The translations under genes were made by a program, and so were the position numbers. Of a DNA stretch of 64,000 bases, positions 35,879-48,906 are shown one piece after another (positions within the stretch are counted from its first letter, which is position 1; every line of letters begins with the position of its first letter). The DNA comes from Zanthoxylum bungeanum (Eukaryota; Streptophyta; Magnoliopsida; Sapindales; Rutaceae): assembly GCA_019454045.1 (NCBI GenBank), contig SKCR01023804.1:434001-498000 (forward strand), read 5' to 3'. The notes beneath the pieces were generated by a model that was not told where the DNA came from, ran no database searches, and saw only the letters and a list, made by a program, of their open reading frames with translations.

Positions 35879-37589
35879 AAAAAAAAACCTTTCAAGTGCC
35901 TAGAATGTCAAGGCAGTGCGGTTATTTTAAATGTAATTGTTTTCATGTTTTTGTTACAACATCTTGCTTTACTTCGTTTAGTTATTCCTTCGTTGAGTGA
36001 TTCAATGCTCTATATAATATGACAGTCTTTCACTTCACAAACTGGTGTTCACAGCTTAAATTTCTTATGATGGTTAAATGATTTCATCCAAATTCTCAGA
36101 CAGCTGCATTTTTTTTGGTGGCAGCCGAGGAAATTGAATTATTCAATGGTTCTTTCTTCATGGTATGATTTTGTGTGACATAGAAGAAGGTCTATACTTG
36201 AAACTTGCTTCCCCTTCTTCAATTAAAAGCATTCGGTTTCTCTCAGTATTGAAAGGAAGAAGAATTTTATTGCTCATTGCTCTGCATGAATGCTTGTTAC
36301 ATGATTTTAGAAGATTTTTATTATTGCTTAGCCATGGATGAAAGCATGGCTAGCGAAGAGAACAGTAGCCTCTTTTAGTTTCTTCACTTTCCAGAAACCT
36401 TCAAGTATAAATATTTGTGCAAGTGATTTTGCGATTTCATTTTTAACCACTGAATTCTATTGAGAAGTCTCATAAAGCTAGATAATGAGTCTACTGTCTG
36501 AGAAGAGAAAATGGCCAGTGTCTCTGACTATTAAGTGTTTTATTATAATATTTTCAAACTTTCGGTATCTTTTAGATGGAAATGCTATAATTTCCCTTAG
36601 AGAAATTTTATAATCTCACGCTGAACTGTAACCAAGCTCTTTCACCATCTCTCTACAATGGAGGAAAGGGCTGGAGGTCTCTGTAATCCATAATGCAGAT
36701 ACTAACTCTGATCCGCGCTGTACATTTTAAATAGCATTAACAGAACCCCATCAAGGATCCAATTAAATAACTTCTTCGTTTTTTTTTTTTTTGGGATAAA
36801 CAAGACCTGCTCCAATTCGTGATGAATAATATTATCAACATTTACTCGTTGATCAAACAAGCAACATACAAGATCATATATAAAAATAAGCAAGACTAAC
36901 TGATAATGTTTGCATCTGCCAGGTTATCAAGATTCACATATTATTATTTATAATAATAGTATTTCACCAACTACTTTTAGTAGGTATTTAATTTTTGTAA
37001 TTATATATTATGTCTTGTTCTTTATGGTTTGCAGAAAATCTCGAAACTAGATTAAGATCTCGAAACTACATAATGGTACAAGATTCATAACGAAAAATCA
37101 ATCTGAATAAAAATTTTGATCGCAATTCATGACGATTTTTTGTTCCGATTGAAAGAACCGGTCGGGAGTGATCAGGATAAGATTGGGATAGGACGAAACA
37201 CCCCGATTTCCATTCTTATTATTGTTCTTATAATAATCATATAAAATATAACAATTATTTTTTTATTATTAGAATAGCAGAGAAATGATGAATAATTATG
37301 AAAAAACAAATAGGAGGCCATTTTCCAATCTTTATTATTTTATTAAGTTATAGGTGGTGGAGTAGGTCAGTAGCCAAATTTGTGCTTACTCTATAAACAT
37401 ATTTACAATAATTTTTCTAGTAATATAATTTTAAATGATGATTAACGATTGAGTTTCATTTGCTAGTGGATCGTTTGGTGAAATTGGCACGCAAATAAAA
37501 TGAAATTGAGAATAATTATTAGTTCATGAGATTTTGCCTACTATATAACAATATAATAATAATTAGGAGGCTTAGTCTACCATTAATAT
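35879..37589. other. RPT4 3' flank and intergenic DNA
   Basis: The 3' UTR begins with an A-rich run after TAA. No gene is recognisable. A T15 run sits near 36779-36793 and the sequence becomes AT-rich after 36930. The 70-codon-class frames here have no protein-like composition. Confidence 0.6.
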
Positions 37590-38015
37590 TAATAATAAAA
37601 TAAAGCAATGAAACACATATTTAATGTGGTAAAACCCCCAATGTGAGGGAAACATCCACGGACAAATGTACAAGGATTTCAATATAGCGGAAATCGGAAA
37701 GAATTTTACAATTTCTCTCTAAACATAAGTAATGAACAATCTCACATTCTCTTAGAATAAGAGAATTACAACTCTCGCACAAACTCTTAAGAAGAAACAA
37801 TATATTTTCTCTCTTAGAATACATAAGATTTGGTTGAGAATGAAATGAAGAAAATAATGAAATGAAACATCTATTTATAGGCATAAGATTCACTGTGTAA
37901 ATAGTGAATTTTAAATTTTTATTATTTTCTTTTTATGCATATGAGACCCACCCACATAATTAATATATTTTATTATTTAATTATTGCACATTTCGATGCA
38001 ATAATTAATAATTCT
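37590..38015 (-). repeat. Probable 3' LTR of a degraded copia element
   Basis: On the - strand AAGTGAGAGAATT (38026-38014) looks like a polypurine tract next to this segment. A TATA box GCCTATAAATAG lies at about 37882-37871. The partner LTR is not in the window, so the outer limit is approximate. Confidence 0.5.
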
Positions 38016-39482
38016 CTCACTTGGAAACTTGATTGATACCAATCAGTTTCCACACCATCCATTCTACTTAGTCGTCTTCAAGTTGCTTACGTTTCTGTTA
38101 AGTCATAAGAAGATCTACACCATACAAACTTGTCTGTATTGATAGACTTGATCATTACGTCTGCAAGGTTCTCATTGATGTGTACCTTCAACAAGTCCAC
38201 ACTGCTTTCTTACACTAATTCACGAACAAAGTGGTATTGCACCCCTATATGCTTTGTTCTTGAATGAAAGTCTGGATCCGTTGCAATAGACAAAGCACTC
38301 TCACTATCACAAAATAATGAAATCTTTTCTTGTTTGTGCCAGAGCTCCTCCAATAACCTTTGAAACCAAATAGCTTCATTGCGGACTTATGTAGCTGCTT
38401 CATAACATAATGTAGCATCTGAGGTTCCGTTGATATATCTAAGGATCCTCTTAACAACATTCTAATTCTTTCTACCTGGATTTGCCATAAAACGACTAAT
38501 TGCTCCCACTGCTTATGCAATGTCTGGTCTTATACAAATCATGACGTACATTAAGTTTCCTACTGCTGATGCATACGGTACTCGAGATATGTTCTTCCTT
38601 TCAGCTTCATTTGTAGGATACATAAATGAAAATAACTTAAAATTAACAGGGGGTGTGGGTTGAAATTGGCTTACAATCTTCCATATCAAACCGCCGTAAG
38701 ATTTTCTTCAAGTAATTTTTTTGAGAAAGCCAAATCTTCATATTATTTATGTCTCGGTGTATTTGCATCCCTAAAATCTTGTTTGCTAGTCCCAGATCCT
38801 TCATGTCAAACTCCCTAGCTAACTATACTTTTAATTATTGGACTCGATCTTTGTTAGGGTTCACTACTAACATGTCTTCCATATACAACAGAAAAATAAT
38901 AAAATCATTATTTCCAAACCTATTATAATATATACAATGGTCTGAATTGAGTCTGTTGTACCCAAGGCAAATAATGAAGGAATCAAATCTCTTATACCAA
39001 TATCTCGGAGTCTGTTTGAAATCATATTGAGTTTTGTTCAACTTGCAAACCAAGTTCTCATTGTCTATTTCAGTAAAACCTTCTGGTTTAAGCATATAAA
39101 TTTATTCTTCAAGTTCTCCATGAAGAAATACAGTTTTTACATCCAACTGTTTCAGATGTAGGTCAAAAGTAGCATACATAGCGAGGACTACTCTGACTGT
39201 TGTAAGTCAAACCACAAAAGAAAATATCTCGTTGAAATGAATCTATTCTTTCTGAGCATATCCTTTTACCATCAATCGTGCACGAGAACACTCCACTTGA
39301 TCATTACTATCTCACTTGATCTTGTAGACCTATTTATTACCAATGGTTTTTCTTCCACATGGTAATGGTACTAGATCTCATGTATTATTTCTATGCGAAG
39401 CTTCTATTTCTTTTTGCATTGCTGTCATCCACAAAGATGCATTTACACATTTTGTAGCGTAATAGAAATTTTATGGCTCTTT
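38016..39482 (-). pseudogene. Copia reverse transcriptase and RNase H remnant
   Basis: The - strand reads, with stops and frameshifts: CVNASLWMTAMQKEIEA, DLVPLPCGRKTIGNK, then LKQLDVKTVFLHGELEE. An open piece (39095-38835) follows with MLKPEGFTEIDNENLVCKL, PRYWYKRFDSF and DFIIFLLYMEDMLV. These are the copia RT blocks; the catalytic YVDD is now YMED. RNase H-type sequence follows to about 38245. The element is truncated at 39482 by the next LTR. Its family differs from Copia-A. Confidence 0.85.
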
Positions 39483-41985
39483 TGTTAGGGTTGGTGCTCG
39501 GAGTGCTAATCCGGATCATATTTATGTCCGATTCATGAATACGAACAATTCTTTTTTCCATAATATTACTTACTTAATGGCAGCACCTCTTGTTTTTATA
39601 TATGTATTCGATCTAATTACGATTAGATTGAAACTAAATATGATTTAGTGATATGTATATATTAGACAAAGACCCTAGAAATTACAACGTAGTGCGCAGT
39701 TACAACGTAGTTTGTAATTGACAATGGGAAGCGTCACTATAAGTTGTATATTCTCAAATAAAATTCCTGGTCAAGATTTACTAACACGGGTCGGTTAGTA
39801 AAATCCGCTGAGACCAGTACATGTCGTATATCGTGACTTGGTCCGATGGTTTATCCCAATGAACCATGAGGCTTGGGAGACTCGTATAGACGTGTAGGTA
39901 TTTATTTGATAAACACTGAACGACTCACCGAAGATTTCCTAATCGATGGTACACCAACGTCAATATGAATTTTCTCAAGTCGAGTAGCATAGTGGTCATT
40001 CGAATTAAGATATCACTGTGGATATATGAGATATCCTCCACACTTTGATGGCAGTCACGTCACCGATCTATTTAGATCAGACCTCCGCCTGTTCATTGGG
40101 CGTGGACTGATGCTCACGATATCCTATGAGTATCAGATAGAATCCGTCAATCATGTGTACAGGGCATAGGTATCAAGTATGTATTTGCGATCTAGTAAAT
40201 CCATGGTTGTGGTATACTTCGGAAGCGAGTTTCGAGTGTTATTTAGAGATCGTAAATTTAAAAGTCAACTATATTATACCTTAGGGATTTGACGTTCTTA
40301 TCTATATCCCCGGTATAATATTGATAGCCTGAGACGGAAGGATTATACGTATGCAATGACCTCGACTTGTATAGTTTAGCGATTATCTGTGGTCGTCATA
40401 ATTCATGAGTGGGTGAATTATGGATACGAAATTAGATTTCGTGACGGATAAACCTAAACTTAGAGAGTCTCACAATATGAAGTGTACTCATTGAGGACTT
40501 GAGCAACACTTTATGAATAATATAGATTATTCATAATACTTCACTGGATTAAATGATTTAATTCGAATCGTTTAATCGGTTAAACGAAAATACATACATT
40601 ATGGGCATTTCGGTCAATTATTAATTAATGTGTATTTGTATTTGATACAAAATTTGATTTGATACATATTAATTAGTTGTTAAATAAGATTTTGACACAT
40701 GCCATTAATATATGTATTTGTTATTTAATGTAAATAAAAATACATATATAATAATAATCGCATTAATTAATTATTTAGATATTTAAATGTTAAATATCTA
40801 GTATTTCAATATTACATAAATATTATACAATATGTTTGATTATTATTGGTTATATGTGACATGATTTTATTAAGCTTAAAGCTTACAAATTAGATTTGTT
40901 TACTTAAAGTTTATTATTATTTAATTAGATAAATTATACAAATGACCATTTTACCCGTAAAAGTCGGTCAAGCCTTGTTTTTAAGTTGGAAAATTTTATT
41001 GTCTTCATTCATTCAGCTCCATGGCCGAAACCTTTACCAAAAGAAAAGCTCCCAAATATTCTTGGACAATCAAGAAAGAAAGTGAAGAAATCAAGAGAAA
41101 AAGTTTGAGGAAATTATAGGATTATGAGGTAATCTTCAATAATCTTAAACTTATAAAGCTTGTTTTTTGTTCTTGAATATCTAGAATAGTTCTAGTTTTC
41201 TTCTTTTCTTATATTTTGGGGCTTTTTGATTCGGATCAGAGGATGGATTTGGAGGCTAGATGCATGTGTGAAGTTAGATTGGATAATATTATTGTAATAT
41301 TACTTCAATTTTTTCATTTGATGACTTGTTGCCATTCTAGAGTGTTATTACCACTCTTGTAACTCCTAGAATTTTTCTTGGGTTCTTCATTTCTGATGAC
41401 TTTGGTTGCTGTGATTATTAATATGATTAATGTTGAGAAAATTGGATTTAATGCATGAAAAATGATATTTTTGGTTACCAAATCAGATCTGGAATTTCTG
41501 TGATTTTGGTGATAAAATTTATGTTGTATGAATGTATTGGATGTGTTTTGGGCATTGGAATAATTTCCGGAAATTGTTTCAGAGTTGAAATATGCGAAAA
41601 CGGTGAAAAACGGTGTTACCGGGTGAGTTTCTGGCTTACCGGGTGTCCGCGGTCCAAACAGTGAATTGGTCACTGTTTGGAATCCCATGAACTTCCAAGC
41701 ACTATTGGAGCTGACCTGGGCAGCCCTCATGTGTGTTGGTTGGTCGGTTCGGACAAAAACGCGTTTTATGCCATTTTACGGAAAAAAATATTTTCGTAAA
41801 AGTTTCGCGATTTTTCTAATCTATTTATGTCATTATTTGATATCGAATAAATATGTTTAGGTGAAATATGTATGAATTATTCATATTGGATATTGAATAG
41901 TTTATTTGGTAATTTTAAAAGTTTTAAAGTTACGATTTCGCCCGAACCGCGAGCTTCCGCTGCGCCCGCGCTAAAACCCCAACTA
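39483..41985 (+). mobile_element. Copia-type 5' LTR, ~2.5 kb, single copy here
   Basis: It starts TGTTAGGGTTGG, cutting into the copia RT remnant, and ends near CCCCAACTA just before a tRNA-Met-type PBS. No second LTR is seen, so both limits rest on the terminal sequence and PBS. It contains no gene; frames at 41314-41860 are not protein-like. Confidence 0.55.
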
Positions 41986-41988
41986 AAA

Positions 41989-42000
41989 TAGTATCAGAGC
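41989..42000 (+). promoter_or_regulatory. Primer-binding site, initiator tRNA-Met type, one mismatch
   Basis: TAGTATCAGAGC differs from the canonical TGGTATCAGAGC at one base and lies four bases after the presumed LTR end. Confidence 0.6.
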
Positions 42001-42725
42001 AGGTCTGATCCTTCATCCATTATATTTGTCATGCTTGATATATGATATATTATTCAATTTTGATATTTACATATGCATGCAATTTAGATTTTTCTTAATT
42101 TTTTGGTTCTACGCTAACGGAAAACATAACAGAGATTTAATAGTTAAGTTAAGTTATGTTTTCCCAGGCAAAATTAAACTGTTGAGAAATTGATCTAGAT
42201 TAAATTTTGCATTTGATGTAGAGTAAAACTCTCCTTAGGATTATCCCCGCTTAAATAAGGCATTAAAGTAACCGGTATTACGAATACTTATTTCTTGGTC
42301 CGCCTTGTCAGTACGGATGTAAATGATTTCGTGATGTTGTAGCTGTATCGTGCCAAAGCTGTGCAGTTATGGCTGATGGTAGTTTATTTGCGCCGTTAGA
42401 ACTTATATGATAAGAGACAAATTCAAGTGAAAGTGGAAATCCTGAACGTACCAAAGCTCTCAGGACTACATCGGTAGCTTGAGTCTGTCATTGACAAGTG
42501 AAGCCTTGATACGCCTCCTTGTGAACGTGCCAAACCTGTCATAACGAGAAATGGTCAGGACGAAAATCATGAGTCACAGTGAGTGTGATTGACAATGATT
42601 TGTCTACTTGTGAATATACGTAGGCGAGAATGTGTCAAAGCTATGAGTTGAAATATATTCATGGGGTCCACTCACTATGGAATTCAATTTAATTATTGGA
42701 TTCCCGTTTTCCGTTGGGGATTACA
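42001..42725 (+). other. Internal region of the copia element, no coding capacity
   Basis: It carries four spaced occurrences of a CGTGCCAAAGCTGT-like motif (near 42350, 42458, 42528 and 42645). No gag frame is present. It is interrupted at 42731 by a Copia-A LTR and may resume at 47327. Confidence 0.4.
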
Positions 42726-42730
42726 GTATT

Positions 42731-45700
42731 TGTTGGACAATTATGACCCATAGCATCACTATTTATCTTTGGAAGTCCGAATGGTATGGAAACAGCTTCG
42801 CTCTGGATAGACCCCTCAGAATTCCATTGGTAGTATGACTATGTGTCTTTGGAAGTCCGAATCAGGGTAGGTGTATTTGGTCTTAACCTGAGACTTGCAC
42901 CGCTAATACTTGCGACAATCAATATACTTTGGTTTTTGTCGTTCAGGGCTTTAACCGGTTCTGTGTACGCCTCTTCTGGGTATATTGAGAATCATAGTGT
43001 ATTGGGTGTGATGTCAAGATGGAAGTATCACTCCAGTCATAGTGGAGATGATGGTCACGTAGGATACGGAACTAGTACTCTTATGTACTGCAGTCATCGG
43101 GATAATATGACAAGGTCATGATTATCCGATTATAGAGACTAGTTACCAGAGATCCGACATGTGTTTCGTACGGGGCAGACACAATTCCAGCCCCAGGCCT
43201 AGCACGTGACATCCGATACTGGATCGCAATACGTAATACTATGTATACTACGCCTGATATCTTTTGTGAAGAGTCCATCATGAAATGATACTATACTCTT
43301 TCATATATTCGAGAAACTTATTGCTTAAGTATTTTCCATCATGGTCAAATCATGATGGTTTAATACTTTAGCCGATCTGTCTGTCAACTTCGTGTCGAAA
43401 CTTTTTGAATTTATCAAAAGTTTCCGATTTATATTTCATAAGAAACACATAACCATAACGCGATACCACATCTGTAAAGGTTACGAAGTATTCATATCCA
43501 CCTCTAGCCTAGCTAGATATGGGTCCACTAACGTCACTATGAACGAGGGCTAACAGATCGGTGGCACTTGCATTTTTACCAAGTAAAAAGTGTTTTAGGC
43601 ACTTTGCCTAATAAACTAGATTCGTAGACATCATTTGAATAAGATCAAATCAGTTCTAGTATCCACTCTTCAAAAATGTGGATATACGAGTCTTGTTTAT
43701 TGTGTCCTAGAAAACAATGCCACAAATAAGTCTAATCTGATTAAATCAGGTTTGAGCTATTTGTTTGTCATGTCATACGTTTGAGATTCATTTATATTCA
43801 AAATATAAATACTGTTATTCACATCTAATGTGTTTATCTCAATATCATCTTTATAAAATAAAATATTTTAGTGTTCTAGAATATAAAGGTATATCCGCAA
43901 CGGATTATACTCTGATATAGAGATAATATTTCTAGTCAAACTAGTTATATTATAACAGTTTCCTAATTTAAGTACACACGAGAATGTAGTTCCTAAACTT
44001 AGGTTTCTACGGTTAAAACAGCGATTTTTGTCCCGTTTCCGACTCACAGGTAAATCTCAATTGAAGTCAGTATCCTGTTTATCAGCAGATTCTACACATC
44101 AGTACATATTTATGTACAATACTTAGTATCAAAATCTAATTTTGAAACTAATAGTGAACATGTTTATGACAAACATACTTAAAGTCGGAGCCTTGCCCCG
44201 CTTTCACTTTCTTCATGTCTGCCTTGTCCATACGGCAGTCACGCATCTAGTGACCCCGTTTGCCACAATTTAGGCAGACATCTTGGGATATATCCTTTGT
44301 CTTCCTAGAAGGCTGTGATGATTTTGCCTTTGCCCCTTTTTAGAAGCTCTGGCTTTGCCTCCTAGAGCATAGCCATTAACTCTCCAAGAGTTTACTCTTG
44401 GTTCATAATGAACCTGCCCCAGCTTTCGGGTAGAGACTATAAGATCAAATCTTTGGTAGTCTCGGCCACGTAGGTAACGCCCAGCTAACCTAGCTGATCG
44501 ATGTCAGCAATCATCTGCGACACCTAGTGCTCGATAGATGTACCCTCCGACATACACGAGCTAAAGAGCTTCTTATGCAATTTGTACTTCTAAGATCTAA
44601 AATAGATCTATGAAGATCTTTAATTTCATCTTCATGGTACAATGATCTAATCCTTAACTCTGATGACGGAATTAAAGTGTCATTACATTAAGCATAAAGG
44701 ATTGAGCACTAAAGTTATCATTACATAAATATTCCAAATATCATGTTCTACTATTTGCTCAACTCCGGGCTTAGGCCCAAGAGGTTGCTCTATCAAATAG
44801 AGTAACTTCTCAGTTCTCAGGACTATCCTGAGGTTTTATTCCCAATCTGAACTTAAAGCTGTTTAAAGACATTTTACCCGGGTTTATGTTTTAAACACTA
44901 ATCTTTCATTTATCTTGATTGCTATAGTCCAACTATCCAATCAACGATTTCAGGTACTATTGAATATAATGATTACTATAGTCTAACTATATAATCAACT
45001 ATAATTTAATTGGTTAAATTCAAATATATTGATTACTATAATCCAATTATATAATCAACTATAATTTGAAGTAGTTTGAATACAGTCCAACTGTTTTAAT
45101 TAAAACAACGATATTAGTCTAACTAATATTTATTTAAGTAATGACGACAAATTTGAAATGAGCGCGTATTGGCAAGTAACTAAACGAATTTGCAAATTTA
45201 ATACTTGCCTCCCACTATTGTTCGGCGAGCCTCTAACCATCTGTTGAGTACTCGGGAAACCTTGTTTCCTAGTGGGCTAGGATCCCGTTAAATAACACAC
45301 AACCTTGACTTTGGCCAACAAGCTGTATGATATTTAACTAGGTAGATCTCTAAGATCAATTGGATCTCATCCAATTCCTAGATCCAGTAGGTGGACATCC
45401 AAGTCCGAAACATATATCTTATATATGCCAATATATCCAATATATTTTCCTAACCTTTTTCCTCTGAATCAACTAAGCATTGGCTTTGGCACAATAAACT
45501 TAATGATTCCAGTTAAACGGGACCCATTGACCTTGGAAAGCTTCGTAATCGATGTCGATGGACAAGAAGTGATCTTGACTTTGGCCAACAAATCACAACT
45601 TGGACAAGACATGCGATATGGAACAAAGCCTTCATGATTCAAACACATCCGCAATGGATAAAGGTCTTGACTTTGGCCAACAAACCAGTGCCAATCTTGG

Positions 45701-47321
45701 ATCTTGAGAATGAATCATTCAATGGAAGGAAAACGCTTAATATATGTTGAGGGTTTTTCGCGTAATTGGCAACCAATTAATTATCTTTGTTAAGGTCTCA
45801 TCATACACCCTTAAACATGCATTCTAAAAAATATAATAAGGCGCGCAAATAAATTTAATAATGATATGCGGATGGATATTTAAAACACATTGTTCCTAGA
45901 ACAAATCTCTCCATTTCCTCTCTCCCGCTAGCACAAATCTTACTTCTACCCAATTACATAACACTTCTAAAGAAACCTCATTTACATTGAGGGGAATAGG
46001 TGAGAAGAGAAATACAAAGAGTCAAGAGGTAATAGGCTGGACACGCAGGTCCAATTTAATAAATTCTAAATTTATTACAATAATTTCCAAAATTGCCCTC
46101 ACCCATCTAATATCCATCCGATATACATTATTCATACATCACATCCATGTATTCACACAAAGCATGTTATCAATCAATCTAATCCAATTAATTAATATGA
46201 AATTAATGACCATCCAATGTTCAAACAACCTTTAAGAATATGTCTGGAGAATTGGGTAGGCACGGTGCTTTGCTAGAAGCCAACCATGTCTTGTAAATCG
46301 GTAAAAACGTAGTACTAGGTACATATGTGTTCGGATAGTCCGACGACCGAATTTACTGCCAATATATTCGGGGATCATGGGTCGCTTCCCGAAGATTCAC
46401 TGATGACGTATGACTCGCACATTATTAATCTGGGATTAATTAAAGAGAGAGAACGATTAATTTGGAATTAATCGATAAATTAATATATTCGATATATTAA
46501 ACGAAATTAGATTTCGACGCAGAATTAAAATTAGATTTTAATTCGGGCGAACGAGTTAATTTAGAATTAATTCGTTAGCAACATGAATAGTAATTTTGCT
46601 AGGCATAATTATTTAATTAAATTTGATTTAATTATGTCGCAACGGAAAATTCGTTAATTCGGAATTAGCGAACCCGAGCCCGGGAGTGTTTGCGGGCCCA
46701 CTCGCATTTCGAATTCAAGTGCGGCCCACAAGTCACATCAAGCGTCACATCATTAGTCATTCAAGTGATGGATGTCTTGTCACTTTAAGTGATGTGATGT
46801 CTAGTCACTTTTGAGTGATGTGAGTTGTTGAGGGCATTAATTGCCATTTTGGCTCCAAAAGTTGTTTGACTTTTTGAAAGGCATATACCAAATTTTGGAA
46901 ATCAATTTTTGGTAATTGTTTTAGAAACACAAACCAACTCACTTCTTCTCTCTCCCTCCTCTCCCATATTCGGCCTTGGGCCATTTTTTTCTCTAAAAAT
47001 TCCTTCATTGTCGTGAGCAAGAAGAAGACCAAATGAAGATTTGTGGCAAATTTTTCTTATGCTAGCACATAAAGAGTCATCCAAAGGTGATAGGGAAACA
47101 AACCCTTGAGCATGGAATCTCATCTTAAAGCTTGGAGCTTGAAGAACACAAATGGAGCACAAAAGAGGAGAAAGCCGAGAACTTCATCAAGGGAGCAAGA
47201 ATTTTTTGTTGTTCCTCGCATCGCAAAAGCCGATCAAAGTGAGTATTCCGCAACTTAACTTTGATGTATTCACATATTTAAATGCTTAAATTGATCTTGG
47301 TTTGACCTAGAAATCCCAACA
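42731..47321 (+). mobile_element. Solo Copia-A LTR interrupted by an antisense copia fragment
   Basis: TGTTGGACAATTATGACCC at 42731 and AAATCCCAACA ending at 47321 are LTR ends. GTATT at 42726-42730 and 47322-47326 is the target duplication. The two LTR pieces (42731-43260 and 46229-47321) align to the - strand of 62148-63754 and leave out only about a dozen bases at the break. Between them lies a 2.97-kb internal piece in the opposite sense. Confidence 0.85.
43261..46228 (-). pseudogene. Copia-A gag-to-integrase fragment inside the LTR
   Basis: It is homologous to Copia-A1 positions about 15555-18236. On the - strand a zinc knuckle is legible at 44225-44290: VCLNCGKRGH, stop, MRDCRMDK (CX2CX4HX4C). 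Further along, the integrase core reads TDLLALVHSDVSGPIS, then GGYEYFVTFTDVVSRYGYVF and LMKYKSETFDKFKKF in shifting frames (about 43640-43380). Several frameshifts and stops make it inactive. The fragment has no LTRs or target duplication of its own. Confidence 0.8.
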
Positions 47322-47326
47322 GTATT

Positions 47327-48185
47327 ATGTAAAGTAGTGGGAGGCATTATTGGGTTAAAAATCCATAACCAAGGCAGTGTGTAATATTATGAAAAATGCC
47401 GCTAATGTTTTCCTTATTCTATTATGTTAATAGTAATAAACTTCTAATCCACTGCATGCATATTATTTGTATATTTTTCTGACTTTCCTTATGGTTACAA
47501 ATTTCTAGAATAGGTTATAGATTTATAGTAGGTTTGGATATTGTTAGATTAGTCAAACCCATCAGGAACTGTTGTTCCGATTTTCTTGAAAAATCAAGAT
47601 GGTTAGTGAGTTAGTTTCTAAGTCACGATAGGTAATCTAAATAGATATCCGTTTTAGGATATAATAGGCTAGAGAGAATAATTTCTTTTGCAGTAAGAAT
47701 TGAACTGAATTAGTTCATGTCTCGAGATTCTTGACTGGCATTAAGAAAACCTCATTAGGTATTTGTTTATCTGATAATGACGTTTCTTGGCTTTAGTGAC
47801 CTTTAGAGGTAATGTGTCTGACACAATTTGCTAATCAATTATTTACAATTGTTGTGAATAGTTTAAGGCAAATGATAAAGCTAAAGAAATGAGATATGTA
47901 TAGTTGTGTAGAGAATATTGATTCTCACAATACGACAACTATAGGTATTGGATACCAGATCTCCCATCTAGTTATTTAAAATAGTGTTTAATGATTGTTT
48001 TGATATTTGATATCAGAACTTGTGACTATTTGATAATTACTTGTTCTTTATAAACAGTTGTTACATATTTTAATACGACTAGTAGTGTCATTAACGAAGA
48101 GATAAACATTAAGAAAATATTCGGTTAAGTAAATAACTTAGAACAGTGCTTTATGAAATTTTATCACATAAACATTAGATGCTTG
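47327..48185. other. AT-rich DNA with no recognised gene
   Basis: It begins with GTATTATGTAAAGTAGTGGGAGGC, possibly the continuation of the element interrupted at 42730. No motif, repeat or frame stands out. Confidence 0.4.
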
Positions 48186-48770
48186 TATAGGCCAATGGCA
48201 TTTTTGACTTTTCGCTTCAGGCCCTACACCAGTGGTTGCCTAATCCCTCCAAACAGTACCCATAATAGACTTGGGCCAAGGACCCAGTTACCTTCTCAAT
48301 CCCACACATAAAGAGAGGCTACCAAGCAAACCTTTGACCGATCAGTTACCCAAATCCAAAACGCCTAAATCAAGGCTTGTAACTCCCCCACATAGTTAGT
48401 CATTTCAGACACCCAACTGACAAGCAATTAATAGAGGAATTAAATCCGACCTCGAAAGAATCTATAAAAAGGGAGAGATGATTCACTGTTCAAGGAAGGT
48501 CTTAGCTCTCATACTTGAGCTCTCTAAGCTTCTTACTTTCTAAACATCGGCCACCGCCCTCACAGAAGTCAACAGAAGTCAAGGTAACATCAAGCCTTGC
48601 TCTTTCATTATTTACAGCTCGTCTTCACTACTGACTTGAGCGTCGGAGTACCTACGGCACCCACCATACCAGTGGGCAATACTCCCCGCTCATTCTACCT
48701 TTGTTTTGCAGGATCGCTAGTGCCTCATACTACAAATTTTTTATTGTGGACCTCGGGCGAAAACCAACAT
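48186..48770 (+). mobile_element. Probable LTR of a third gypsy element
   Basis: A TATA box CTATAAAAA (48462-48470) and a leader precede a PBS. The region ends around CCAACA at 48770. The start at a TGTATAGG is a guess, because the partner LTR is outside the window. Confidence 0.5.
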
Positions 48771-48778
48771 CCACGATT

Positions 48779-48797
48779 TGGCGCCCACCGTGGGGCC
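48779..48797 (+). promoter_or_regulatory. Primer-binding site of the third gypsy element
   Basis: TGGCGCCCACCGTGGGGCC matches a PBS type common in plant gypsy elements. Confidence 0.75.
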
Positions 48798-48830
48798 TTA
48801 GCGATTCATAACAGGCAAAGATCTCACGGT

Positions 48831-48906
48831 CTATGGTTCCTAAAACACAGCCAATCATGGCTTATAGCAGTGAGCAACCACCGGATTGGCAGATCCTATG
48901 ACCACG
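48831..48906 (+). pseudogene. Start of gag of the third gypsy element, cut by Athila-2
   Basis: The frame from ATG 48834 reads MVPKTQPIMAYSSEQPPDW and ends in a stop. The sequence resumes at 61522 after the Athila-2 insertion. Confidence 0.5.
48902..48906 (+). other. Target-site duplication of Athila-2 (left)
   Basis: CCACG here is repeated at 61517-61521. Confidence 0.92.

Noticed and set aside
45425..45637. A 70-codon + strand frame with protein-like sound (LGQDMRYGTKPS)
   Set aside because: It lies antisense to the copia fragment, and the equivalent part of Copia-A1 has stops in that frame.
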